Of a stretch of DNA of 64,000 nucleotides, positions 35,296-46,197 are shown in pieces. Under the pieces are notes generated by a model. That model saw nothing but the letters and a program-made list of their open reading frames with translations, made no database searches and had not been told where the DNA came from. The stretch comes from Yamagishiella unicocca (lineage: Eukaryota > Chlorophyta > Chlorophyceae > Chlamydomonadales > Volvocaceae). Within the stretch, counting starts at the first letter, position 1, and the number at the start of each line of letters is the position of its first letter. A program made the translations under genes and the position numbers. Location: NCBI GenBank assembly GCA_003116995.1, contig BDSL01000129.1:186001-250000 (forward strand). The letters are read 5' to 3'.

Positions 35296-38200
35296 CCTTG
35301 AGCCAGACGTGTTTACTGAGGAATGGCTGTTGCAAGAGGCGCAGCGGAAGGAAAAGGAGGCTGAGGAGGCAGAGGCATGGTGGAACACACCGTGGCATGA
35401 TGGTGCTAGCAACGGTGTTTTGCGTGAGAGCAGTTCACACCACAGGGGGGAGTCCGCCAGGAGAGACACCGATTCCAAGGTCACTGCGGATTCACCCAAC
35501 ACGGCTACTGCGTCCTGGCAGCAGTGGCAGCAGCAGGCAACCACAAGTGAACACATCGGTGATGCAGCGAATGCGGACGCTGTGCATCGCGCTACTCTGG
35601 CACGGTGGTTGGTCAATCGTGCTGGTTTCCTCATCCATATCTTGACCTACTGGTTGACCCATGTGCAGCCGGAAGGGCACCTCGCCGTCCTGTTCTCCGG
35701 TTGTTGGTGGCCACTGGCTTCCTTGCTGCCGTACATCCCGCCAGACCTTGCCTCACAGCGACGCGGTGTGGCCTGGGCCAGCACGTCTCGTGCGCTCGCC
35801 GGCTATGACGGGGACCTGGACGCCAGCCACCCGGCAGAGACGGTGCTGCGCTGTGCTAGGTTGGCCGCACTGGCGGCCGTGATGGCGGTCTTGGGCGAAG
35901 AGGGGTCGTGCAGCAGTGAGCTCGCAAGGGAGGCAGCCGAGCAGTCTGCCAGAGTGGCAGAGCGATGTCGACAGCTGCTGCGTGCTGGGACCGACCCGCA
36001 GGCGGCCACCACAGCCGCAAAGCGCCTCGCACAGCGGCTGGAGGATGCGGCTGGGGGCCGCCAGCAGCGGCAGCTGGAGCAGGTCAGCGGGCCACGAGTC
36101 ACCGGAGGGGCCAGCAGCGGTGCAACACGGCGGATGTGTTCAATGCGTGCCGCAGCCACCCTGGGGGCTGTGAGCTGCCTGCTGCGGGCGGGCTATCTGG
36201 ACGTGAGCAGCCTACCGCACGACCTGGGAGCGCCTTCCAATGGCGGCAGCAGAAGCCAGGGAGCCGCCAGCCGCGCTGGCGCTCGACAGGCCTTCTTCAG
36301 CGCTCTGATGCAGCTCTTGTCGGCCGCCTGCACCCATTTCGCGACAGAAGCGGTGCCGATGCCTGTGGCAGACCCCGGGCAGCCTGCACCGCCGCCGGAC
36401 CAGCGGGCTGGCCAAGTGGTGTCCGCACTGGTGCGGCAGCAGGTGGAGGGAAGACCTGGCTGGGGAGAAGACGAGCATTGGCTGGCTGTATCGCTGACAG
36501 CAACAGTGGGCCAGGCAGGTGATGTCACCCAGCAGCAGAGCTTAGAGGAGTTGCGAGCGCTGGAAATCCGGCTGGGAGAGCTGCTGCTGTTGGCTGAGGC
36601 GGAGGCCCGGAGGGTGGAGGCTGCGGCTGGTCGTGTCGACCACACCCTTACCACTGGCACCGCCCCCGGCAACACCACGTGTGGACAGGTCGCCTCCGCT
36701 GCGGGCCTGTGGGGTGACCCGGAGTCACAGCCAGGAATCAAGAGAGTGCTGGTGAAGGTGCAGGAGGCAGCAGAGCTGTGGGCGGCCCCGCGTGCAGAGC
36801 ACTTTTTCTCCTCAAACGCAGATGAAGCGAGCGCCGCCATTTCGGAGTCAGTCGCGCTCTGCGGACGTCTGCTGGGCGCGGTGTTTGACGTCCGTGGTGC
36901 CAGTGCTGCTGCACGCCGCCTGGCGCAGATGCTGGGCTGCAGTGGCGCCTGCGTGGGTCGGCGTGCGGGCCTTAGCGCTGCCCCGGCGCCGCTTGAAAAG
37001 TGTGGCGTGGCTCTACCTGCCGCCTTCCTGACACTCAAGGCGCTGGTGGCAGCAGGGGGCCTCGGAGTGGCGGAGCTACGAAGCTGCGTGCAAGCTGCTG
37101 CAGCACGTGGGGGGCCCAGCAGCGGGATCCGCTGGTGGGCCCGTAAGGCCGAGGGGCTCTGGTGGGAGTATCTGCTGCAGCTGCTGCGACGCATGCGCTT
37201 CCTGGCAGCCGGCATCGTGGAGGTGGTGGAGGCAGCACGGGAGGCGGTGGGGCGGCAGGACGGCCACACAGAAGATTTGGAGGCAGCGCCTGTCCAGGGC
37301 AGCAGTGGCGGTGGAGGCTCGGTATTTGCTGATGATTGCGACATGGAGGCCGCAGTGGCCGAGCCAGCTTGCTTAGTCACCAGAAATGTTTGCGGCGAAA
37401 GCAGCGATGGCATCGCGCACAACGGGTCTCCCTGCAGCGCCATCAACCTGGTCAGCGAGGTGGAGCACTCGAGTGGAGGCGCGGATGTAGGCACCCAGGG
37501 CCAGTGTGGTGGAGTGTGGCGGCACGAGGCAGGGGCTGCTGCTGCTGCTGCAGGTGGGGCTAACGACCCCGGCCGCAGCAGCTCACACACCACTGGCGGC
37601 ACCCTGTCGCTCCCGCAGCGCTCGCCACAGTGTCGCCGTGATGTCCCACCTGAGCGGCTGCTGACAGGACCCGCTCCACCCGCCGTCACCCTCCTGCCTC
37701 AGCCCCATCTGTCACCACGTGAGCCGGCGCCCAAAGCAGGTCGGCTGCGCCGGCAACCCCCCAGGGTGGCACACACAGCCGTTGGCCTCCCACTGCACCA
37801 GGGCACACAGGACAGCATTGCAGGGCTGCCGAACAAGACCGGTGACGACGGAGGGGCAGCTTCGCCTGCACCTCTGCCTGGTCGCAGCGTCCTTGACACC
37901 GGTGTGGCTCGCCGCCCAGGCAAGCAGCCGGCGCAGAAGCAGGTGCAGGGCGGCAGCAAGCGGAAGGCGAGCCAAAGGCTTGAGGAGCAAGGCGTTGCGG
38001 CACTTTCAGGTGTAGTGTTCCCTACGACCTGGACGGAGCTGTTCGGGGCGGCAGCTGCAGCGGACGCGCTGTGCACCACGGCGATGGAGTTCCGAGAGCA
38101 GATGCGGCGGAGAGGGGCAGGCGGGGGGCCGCCGGCAGCAGCGGATGACAGCGAGACAGTGGTGGGTGCGGGGCAGGGGTGGGTGGGTCAGAAGGCGGTG

Positions 38201-38864
38201 GCCTTGGCTAACTTGGCGAGCAGCAGCAGTAGTAGCGGTGGGTGCGAGGCGGCGGGTGGGAACAATGCTGTGGGCCCTCCATGCAACACATACATCACCA
38301 CCAGCACCGCCCTACATGCGGACAGGAGAACGGAAAGGGAAGTAGAGTGTTGTCAGTGTCCGGTCTAGGTTGGTCGGTCCGTGAGCACCCACTGTCACCG
38401 GCTTACCCGCACACGCTGACAGCCCCTCCCCGGCCCTGCGCCGACCGCTCATCCTGGCTGGATACCGCACAGGTTGTTCCCGCGTGCCTCATGACGCGGA
38501 TCCACGAACCCGCGGAACAGAGGGCGGCAGTGCAGGGCGGCAGCGGTGCCGACATGGCAGAGGCGAATACTGACGACCTGCGATGTGAGGAGGAAAGCGA
38601 CTGCATCGAGCCCGACAGCCTTCATGAGGCGACGCAAACCGAGCCCGGCAGCTCCAAGCGTGGCCTAGGCACAGCGGGGTGCAGCTCCCGCTCTGTGGCC
38701 CAGGTGGGCGGCGCTGGTGGCAGCGGCACCCGAAAGCGCAAGCAGCTGCTCCGACCCGCTGGCAGCTCGAGGGCCATGCCCGGAGCACCTGACCCGGCTG
38801 GTGGCATTTTGGCGGCCCCGCCCGGCTTCAGGTTCGTGGCGCTTCTCTTCCTGCCCGGGTTCAG
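35296..38864 (+). CDS. Large Ala-rich helical protein of unknown function
   Basis: The main exon, 35296 to about 38161, opens after a GGGCAG acceptor with LEPDVFTEEWLLQEAQRK. It stays open for about 950 codons with strong G/C third-position bias. It carries TYWLTHVQPEGHLAVLFSG, then Ala/Leu/Arg-rich helical stretches (to about residue 650), then a Ser/Gly/Pro-rich tail with basic patches (SKRKASQR). A GTGGGT donor at 38162 and an acceptor ending CACAG at 38472 would join it to 38473-38864 (TQTEPGSSKRGLG and the NLS-like TRKRKQLL), which ends at a GTGAGC donor. Its first residues are shared with the triplicated block just upstream, so the 5' end of this gene has been duplicated. No known domain is recognised. 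The start codon is probably in an upstream exon within the third block copy. Confidence 0.5.
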
Positions 38865-39697
38865 GTGAGCGGGACCCTAGGCCGAGAGGGGTGGGCGGGT
38901 CAGGCGGGTCTCACCTGCAGCCCTCACCCCTACTGCCGCAGCCCTGTCAGCTGCCAAACACCCCCCTGCCCCACCAGCCTAACGCGGCACCTGCTGCCAA
39001 CGCACCACTGCGGCCCCCGCTGTCCCCTCCTGCCGCCCCATCGGCCCCACATGCCTCCCCACCACCACCTCTTGCCGCCCACCTCCTGCCGCTCCGCCAC
39101 CACCTTCTGCCCCACCACCGGGTCCTGCCGCCCCACCGCCCCCTCCTGCCGCCCCACCGGCCCCTCCTGACACCCCCACCGCCCTTCTGCCGGCCCTTCT
39201 GCCGCGCCTCCTGCCGCCCCTCCTGCCGCAGGTCCTTTGCACGGGGCCGCAAAGGGGCTGTCCCACCCCTGATGATACTGCACGGCGGGCCAGCCCCACA
39301 GAGCGGCTCGGGCGGCATGGCGGCGGTGCGGTGTGAACCCGTAGGCAGTGTGGTCAGCCGGCTCGGACCAAACTGCCGGGCTGACTGGGAGTCAGTGCTG
39401 TTCGTAGCCCTGGTGGGTACTGATGGGGTTGGGGCGGCAGAGGCGGGGGAGAATACCCGGTTACACAAAGTAGGAAACGCAGCCAGGAAGCGGAGGGGGG
39501 CCTCTCGGTGCTGCTGGAGGAGGTACAAGAAATCACCACCGATGGCGGCAGTGGTGGTAGGACTGACGATTGGTAGGACTGGCTCTGCACTTCAGGGGTT
39601 GAGGCGCCGGCGGCACATCGCTGCCAAATGAGCGTTGCGGTCCCCTTAGTGTTCTCACAACCAAACTTGGGAGGGACAGCTGGAGTGGCGTTGGTCC
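38865..39697 (+). other. Proline-rich, 18-21-bp repeat region; possible exons linking two genes
   Basis: After the donor at 38865, a TGCCGCAG acceptor near 38942 opens into CTGCCGCCCCACCGG-type repeats (about 39005-39235) that read as Pro/His/Leu in several frames. A continuation of the preceding gene or an untranslated region are both possible. Frames cannot be chosen because the repeat is open in several. Confidence 0.35.
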
Positions 39698-42600
39698 ATG
39701 GAACCGGCATCCCCTTTGGAAGGGCACCTCCCTGCACACACACTCCCTCCATTCGCTTTCGTGTTGGGTCACACCGTTTCTCTCGCTGGGTGGCTGGACC
39801 CCTCGTGCAGCTCATTTCGCTCGCTCGCCTCTTTTCCCATGCTCCAGCAGGCGCCCGGGGCCGGCGAGGTTCAGCAGGTGCTACCGCTGGGCCTGTGGCG
39901 GTCGGAGAGAAGCAACCCTCTCCCCCGGACTCTGCCTTGGGGGGGCCCTGCATTGAGGCTGGAGCTCTCCCTGGCGGGAACAGCTGCCGTGACGGCGGAT
40001 GTGCCAGGAGGACGGCAGCAGGGGCAGCAGCAGCAGCAGCCCCCCCTGCCGATACAGCAGCAGCAGCCCCCCCTCCCGATGCAGCGGCAGGGCCCCCTGC
40101 CGATGCAGCAGCAGCAGCCGGCCCCCCTGCCGATGCAGCAGCAGCAGCCGGCCCCCCTGCTGATGCAGCAGCAGGCCCCCTTGCTGATGCTGCAGCCGGC
40201 CCCCCTGCCGATGCAGCAGCAGCAGCCCCCCCTGCCGATGCAGCAGCAGCAGCCCCCCCTGCCGATGCAGCAGCAGCAGCCCCCCCTGCTGATGCAGCAG
40301 CAGCAGCCCCCCCTGCTGATGCAGCAGCAGCAGCGGGGCCCCCTGCCGATCGTGGCATCGCTGCTGCAACGAGAGCGGCAGGCGCGCGAAGAGGGCCTTG
40401 TGGCGCAAGAGGGCAAGCCGGTTCATCTTGAGCAGCAGCCGCAGCAGCCGCATGTGACGATTTCGACGTCGATCGCTCAGCCGCCGGGTGCGGCCGGGCG
40501 GCCTGGCGCGACAGCAGGCAACGTGCTTCAGGAGCACGGCTCCATCCTGTGGCCCCATGCGGGGCGGCCCGGGGCCCAGGCGGCGACTGCGGCCCCCCGC
40601 TCGCCTCGCGCCGGGTGCGCAGACGGCGCCGGCAGCGCGGAGGTGGACATGGTTCCGGAGACGGACATGGTTCCGGAGGTGGACATGGTTCCGGAGGTGG
40701 ACATGGTTCCGGAGGTGGACATGGTTCCGGAGACGGACTTGGACGAGGAGGAGGAAGAGCCGTGTCCGGAAGGCCTCTGTGCGGCGCACGAGTACGGTGA
40801 GCAGGTGCAGGTACAGGAGGAGCACCCTGGGGAGGAGCAGGCGACCCAGCAGGCGACCCAGGTGCCCCGGCAGGCGACCCAGCAGGCGACCCAGCACGTG
40901 CCCCAGCAGGCGACCCAGCAGGCGACCCAGCAGGCGACCCAGCAGGTGCCCCAGCAGGCGACCCAGCAGGCGACCCAGCAGGCGACCCAGCAGGTGCCCC
41001 AGCAGGCGACCCAGCACGTGCCCCAGCAGGCGACCCAGCACGTGCCCCAGCAGGCGACCCAGCACGTGCCCCAGCAGGCGACCCAGCACGTGCCCCAGCA
41101 GGCGACCCAGCAGGCGACCCAGCAGGCGCCCCAGCAGGCGACCCAGCAGGTGCCCCAGCAGGCGACCCAGCAGGTGCCCCAGCAGGCGACCCAGCAGGCG
41201 ACCCAGCAGGTGCCCCAGCAGGCGACCCAGCAGGTGCTCCAGCAGGCGACCCAGCAGGTGCCCCAGCAGGCGACCCAGCAGGTGCCCCAGCAGGCGACCC
41301 AGCAGGTGCCCCAGCACGTGCCCCAGCAGGCGACCCAGCACGTGCCCCAGCAGGCGACCCAGCACGTGCCCCAGCAGGCGACCCAGCAGGCGACCCAGCA
41401 GGCGCCCCAGCAGGCGACCCAGCAGGTGCCCCAGCAGGCGACCCAGCAGGTGCCCCAGCAGGCGACCCAGCAGGCGACCCAGCAGGTGCCCCAGCAGGCG
41501 ACCCAGCAGGTGCTCCAGCAGGCGACCCAGCAGGTGCCCCAGCAGGCGACCCAGCAGGTGCCCCAGCAGGCGACCCAGCAGGCGACCCAGCAGGTGCCCC
41601 AGCAGGCGACCCAGCAGGCGACCCAGCAGGCGACCCAGCAGGCGACCCAGCAGGCGACCCAGCAGGTGCCCCAGCAGGCGACCCAGCAGGCTCCCACTGG
41701 GGCTCCGGCCGGGACGCACAACCTGATGCCGCCGTTTGCGGCGCCCAGCGATACTTGGCAGAAGCAGGACGTGCGGGAGGAGGCACGCAGGCTCATCCAG
41801 ACCTGTACACGGGGGCTTGAGAACCACGAACCCCACCCAGCAGGAGCCCACCGCCCGTCTGCATGCCAGACCGCCCACGAGCTGCCGGCTGCCGCCGATG
41901 CCGCCTCCGGGCTGCTTGCGGGCACGCAGGGGGTGGCGGCACCTCCAGCCGCCGCCTCGGTACCAGCACCGGGGGCCAGCGGCCCATCAGTTGTTTTGTC
42001 CCCAGTTGTCCGCTCCGCTGGGTCCGCTGGCGACAAGACAACGGTGCGAGGCAGCTCGCGAGAAGTGCAGGACCGGTTGGGGGCCCTGGTGGCGGAGCTG
42101 ACGGACAGCCATGCGAGCAGAGCTGCGTCGCTGTCTGCGGGGCCCTGTGGTGCCGGGCGGTGGGACCAGCAGGAACAGGAGGTCCAGGGAGGACCGGAGC
42201 TGCGTCATAATGCCACTGGCGCACTGCCGGCCCCCTCCTGCTGCAGCGGTGGCGCCGCCTTCCAGCAGCTCTCCAGCGGGCCGGACGTGCCGTCGAGTAG
42301 GTCCCCTGAACCCCTGGCCGGCCGGCAGCGGCAGCCAGAGAGCGGTGACGTGGAGGAGCTGCGCCGCGGGCTGCCGGGGGGAACCCACGCACCAAGCCCA
42401 GGCGAGGGAGCGGTGGAGGTGGGGCAGCTGTCGGTCGGCCAGCTGCCCTCCAACGCAAATTGCCTGGGGCCGAGCTCAGGTGATGACGAGCTGCAGCGGC
42501 AGCAGCAGCAGCACACCGAGGAGGTGCTACGACTTGTGGAACCGGGATCCGCGACATGTGCTTCAGTGCTGGTGGAGACGATGCGCAGCAGTGGCGGTGG

Positions 42601-44099
42601 TGGAGGCAGCGGTGTGGACCGGGCGCCTGCAGCGGCCCCAGCACCTGATGGCGGCGGTGGAGGTGTCCCTGGAGACCTCACCGGTCAGGAAGCCCACACC
42701 GCTCCCAACGACAAGCCGGTTTGGGAGGGGCCCCTGGGACAGCGGGCCAAGAAGCGGGTCAGGTTTCTCGAAGGTGTCGTGATAGATGACCATCCCCAGA
42801 AGCGGAGTAGGTCGCTATCTGCATCACCGCTGCGGCAGCTGGGCTCCAGCGACTGCGGCGCCACTGCAAGCGACGGCGGCGCCACTGCGAGCGGCGGCGG
42901 CACCAATGAGAGCGGCGGCGAGGAGGCAGCTGCGGCAATGGATGTGGAGCCATTGGCCACTGCAGAGCAGCGCGCCGCTCTGGAGTCAGAGCTCAGTGGC
43001 TCTGTCAGTGGAGCAGCGGCCGCAGCGGTCGCGTCTGTGAAAGCAAGTGGCGGTGTGGCCTCACCTGCCATTCCGACTGCCATTGACACGGCTGGCGAAG
43101 CTGTGGTGGGTGCCGGCGCTACTGCTGTTGGTAATTATGGGGTCGCCAGCTCTGTTTCCTCCCTGGAGCCGAGTACTTCAGGAGCTTCCTCTGTCCAGGC
43201 GTACACGGCTGGAGTAGCACCGGTGCGGGCTGCTGCTGCCCCGCCTGCATCTGAGGACGCAGGCGGCAGTCCAGGCGGCTGCGAGGTGCGGTCGCAGCGG
43301 GCTTTGGGGGCGTGAGAAGCGTCGCAGATACGCAGAATCAGGCAAACACACGTGCGCAGTCCTTGCGGGCGGTCCTGCTCGGTCAGTGCTGCCTAGTAGT
43401 CCGTTTTCCGTCGCCCTTGACATACTGGCTGCCACCCAGCTGCCTTTGAAGTCGCAGTCAGGTCCCCATCGCCTGGGAACAACCCGCCCCCACAGACGTG
43501 CCACGCCAGTCGTCTCTCTAGCCTATCAGGCACTTTTCTTCATATGACGATCCCGCGTTCCTACACTAACCCATTTCTTTCCCGCCCCACAGCTGCCGCT
43601 GGAGCCGTTATCGGCTATACCCGAGCCCTTGACCGCCCCTCCAACCAAACCCAGCAGTGCGACCGCCATCAAGGTCAGCGACGGGATTGTTGGCGGCAGC
43701 AGCGGCAAAGCCTGGGTCAGCACAGCACCAGATGCCACTGTGGCGCCGGACGCTGTCCCTGGAGACCTCACCGGTCCTGAAGCCCGCACCGCTCCCAACG
43801 ACAAGCCGGTTTGGGAGGGGCCCCTGGGACAGCGGGCCAAGAAGCGGGTCAGGTTTGGTGAAGTTGTCGTGATAGATGACCATCCCCAGAAGCGGAGTAG
43901 GTCGCTATCCGCATCACCGCTGCGGCAGCTGGGCTCCAGCGACGGCGAGGAGGCAGCTGCGACGGGCCTGGCGGTGGGTGCGGCAATGGATGTCGAGCCA
44001 CTTGCCACTGCGGAGCAGGTGTGTGTGGTTGCAACTGCCGAGCTGCATGCCGCTCCCCTTCCCGCACTGGGCGGCGGTTGCACTTCTTATGCAGGCTAA
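39698..44099 (+). CDS. Large Gln/Pro-rich protein with PQQATQ repeats and a duplicated NLS-like module
   Basis: The frame 39698-43315 is open for 1205 codons. The first ATG is at 39698, but a CTCCAG acceptor at 39847 may mark the real exon start. It holds QQQQPPLPM-type repeats (about 40018-40342), six VDMVPE repeats (40646-40738), an acidic stretch, and QATQ/VPQQATQ repeats (40838-41690). A unique C-terminal third follows, with the module VPGDLTGQEAHTAPNDKP, GQRAKKRVRF, VIDDHPQKRSRSLSASPL and MDVEPLATAEQ. A donor after GGSPGGCE at 43285 joins in phase 0 to an acceptor at 43592. That next exon (43593 to about 44018 or 44099) contains a second copy of the whole module. Basic KKRVRF and QKRSRS patches suggest nuclear localisation (inference). 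No catalytic domain is seen. The opposite strand is also open across the repeats, but only this frame extends into unique sequence on both sides. Confidence 0.55.
40838..41690 (+). repeat. Coding minisatellite of CAGGCGACCCAG and CAGGTGCCCCAG units
   Basis: Twelve-base units CAGGCGACCCAG and CAGGTGCCCCAG (variants CACGTG, GTGCTC, GCGCCC) alternate for about 850 bases. A stretch of about 185 bases beginning near 41107 recurs almost exactly near 41392, a higher-order duplication with an offset of about 285 bases. The units contain no stop in several frames, which produces long spurious frames on both strands. Confidence 0.9.
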
Positions 44100-45184
44100 G
44101 GGTCGGTCGGTGGCCGGTGAGAGAGAGTAGGTGAGACTGGGCCAGTGGCTGCTGAAGCGAGTCTACGGCCGAACACTAGGGCGTTTGAGGCCGCTGGTGG
44201 GGAAAGGTGCACCACTCGACATAGGAAATGGATGGACATGGTGCATGGCTCAATGGGTGGTCCTGACCTGCGAGCAGTGGGGCAGGAGTCCCATCACGCC
44301 TCGTGGTCTGCATTTGCGCAGCTGCTTGGTATCAGTAGTGAGGTACGTGTCTTGTGGGGAAGGCGGAGACCCCCGGCTTGTGGTTGCTGCAGTGAGGCCT
44401 TGCTGCTGGCAACGAGATGGCAGGTTAGGGATTGATGGACTATCACGTGGCGCTGTAAATGTTACGAGGCCGTGTCAGGAATTGTTGAGGGTGACATGGT
44501 GGAGGATGGCTGAAATGGTGCTTTTTCGCGGCGCTGTTCCGGTAGCAGTGCTGTTCCGGTAGACAATCCAGGTTTGCACAGCAGGTGCTAAGTACTGGTA
44601 TGAACACGCCTCACCTGCTGGCACGAGACAAGGCCGCCAATGTTGGCTAATACACGGCGCTTAGGCTCTAGCGTTTTAGCCGATACTGGACGTTGCTGGC
44701 TACTTAGCGCCCCACAAAGTACGTGCCGCAGGTGTCAATCGTTGCGCAAAAGGCAGTGGTCATGCCCCAAGCGTGCACTGATGGCGGTCGGCCACCTGTC
44801 ATGCCCCAGCACCGGCATGGTCGATCCGCGGGCATTAGTCATGATTTCGGTGGCGCTGCAGAAACGCGAATCTGAGAACGACAGTTAGAGTGAAATATCT
44901 CGCGAGCGCGTTGTTGAGTACGGTGCACTGACAGACTTCGTCATATCGGCTAGTAGCTTTCGGCAGTTGACAGTAGCTGGCTCACAATCGGAGCCCAACG
45001 GATAGGTTGCGCACATCGGACCCACTTAGCCTACGCCGCCTTAGTACGGCGGGATGCCACTTCTGGCATTCCCGGCCTTGCTCAATGCATCCTCTCGCAC
45101 GAGGTGGCCAGTTACAGACGTGTAACGACAGTGGCGAGCACATGTTGCCCCGCAAGTAACAGTGCAGCTGTGGGCCGTGCTTCG
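44100..45184. other. No supportable gene
   Basis: Downstream of the Gln-rich gene. Open frames are short, codon composition is mixed, and no domain or splice-consistent series is visible. The stretch probably includes the gene's 3' untranslated region. Confidence 0.4.
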
Positions 45185-45440
45185 TTCTGGACGGGGACAC
45201 GTACGGCAATTGCGGCAGTTGGAACAGCTCGGGAATGGTAGGGGAAGCTGGGGACCGCAGTGGTAGGGAAGGAGTGGGATCCGGGGAGCAATGGCGCAGG
45301 GCACGGAGAGACGCAGCGCGCTGGCACCGTGCAGCGATGCAGCGCGTTCGGTTGGCGTAAAGGGGGCATTGCGGTCGTGCGATGTTCGTGTGTTTGGTGC
45401 ACCGCGCCCCGTGGAGTCCCCGGGCCCCGCGACCTTTCAG
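45185..45440. repeat. Dispersed 0.25-kb repeat R2, copy 1
   Basis: Near-identical to 51425-51680, including GGGGACACGTACGGCAATTG, GAGCAATGGCGCAGGGCACG and GATGTTCGTGTGTTTGGTGC. Divergence is only a few substitutions over about 230 bases, so the copies are young. The 94-codon frame inside (SGEQWRRARRDAARWHRAAM) is conserved between copies but has no known domain. Confidence 0.75.
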
Positions 45441-45552
45441 TCCAGCCACAACAATAACCGGGCGGTTTCCTTCACAATCGACTGCGAATGCGGGGCCAGC
45501 GGGTTCATCCACACAGGTTTCGCACCTCAGGAAACAGGCAGCTCGCGGAGGC

Positions 45553-45640
45553 CTCTGGACCTTGAAATCTAACCCTTCTCCTGAAGGCTGACTTTGTGAA
45601 TTCCGACAGCGAGAACCCGTGTAGTGACAACTGAACGCTA
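45553..45640. repeat. Dispersed repeat R3, copy 1
   Basis: CTGGACCTTGAAATCTAACC, CAGCGAGAACCCGTGT and AGTGACAACTGAACGCT occur in the same order at 53779-53890. There, an extra block of about 35 bases precedes the last string. Confidence 0.6.
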
Positions 45641-45836
45641 GTTAGGGTCCGTGCCTGATATGCCGTCTTTCTGCAGATGGCACTGCTTCCATCGATGGAA
45701 GAGGAGCGCAACGCTCATGAAGCAGGGCACCAGGTACAGCCAGGTACGAGACGCGCATGCGCAAGCAGTCGCTGGCCGGTTGGTTGTGCCGTGCTTTCCG
45801 CAGCGTATATCGGCTAGCTGAAGCTATGCTTGCGCT

Positions 45837-45865
45837 AGCTTTACGCAGCTGTCTTGCGTAAAGCT
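45837..45865. repeat. Short perfect hairpin, 11-bp arms
   Basis: AGCTTTACGCA, seven bases, then TGCGTAAAGCT. There is no adjacent gene for which this would be an obvious terminator. Confidence 0.6.
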
Positions 45866-46197
45866 GGGGGAGTCGTGTCAGCAATGAAGGCGCTACTGGC
45901 TTCGGGTAGGGCCCAGCAAGTAATGACGGCGATACGTAAAAGGCCTGCGCGAAATTGTACTTACTTTATCGTTATCCCAAGCGCTTCGTGTTTGCTTCCT
46001 TCCTTCGTTCATTCTACATCCAGTTCGTCGGTGCTCTAACCGTCTTAGGCAAAAGCTTGCTCCGTGTGTCCCAAGCCGTTCATGTGTCTGCGCCTTGCTG
46101 TGGTTGTGGATATTCAAGTTAGTCTGAGGATGGACGTAAAGCCTCAGTCGAACGCAGTGGCGGCCTGTGCTACTCGTGTTCATAAATATTTGACCGG

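Larger units (their letters stand above)
31515..35395 (+). repeat. Tandem segmental triplication of a 5'-gene block
   Basis: The string GTGCGTGTATCTGCAAGCC starts at 31526, 33031 and 34317 (spacings 1505 and 1286). Each copy continues with the same approximately 1-kb series. This includes a short frame ending GRWP just before a GTGAG donor, a roughly 120-base intron ending in CACAG, a second short frame around GPYSGGSGRHGV, and a CTCCATCATGCACCTCCAAA block. Copies 1 and 3 then reach the exon beginning LEPDVFTEEWLLQEAQ, while copy 2 has lost that exon's start. Copies 2 and 3 are nearly identical over long stretches, so that duplication is recent. Confidence 0.75.

Noticed and set aside
39354..41786. 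An 810-codon minus-strand frame (Gly/Ser/Ala/Pro-rich) and further 500-660-codon frames over the same region
   Set aside because: They exist because the 12-base repeat lacks stops in several frames of both strands. Outside the repeat they show poor codon composition and no splice-consistent continuation.
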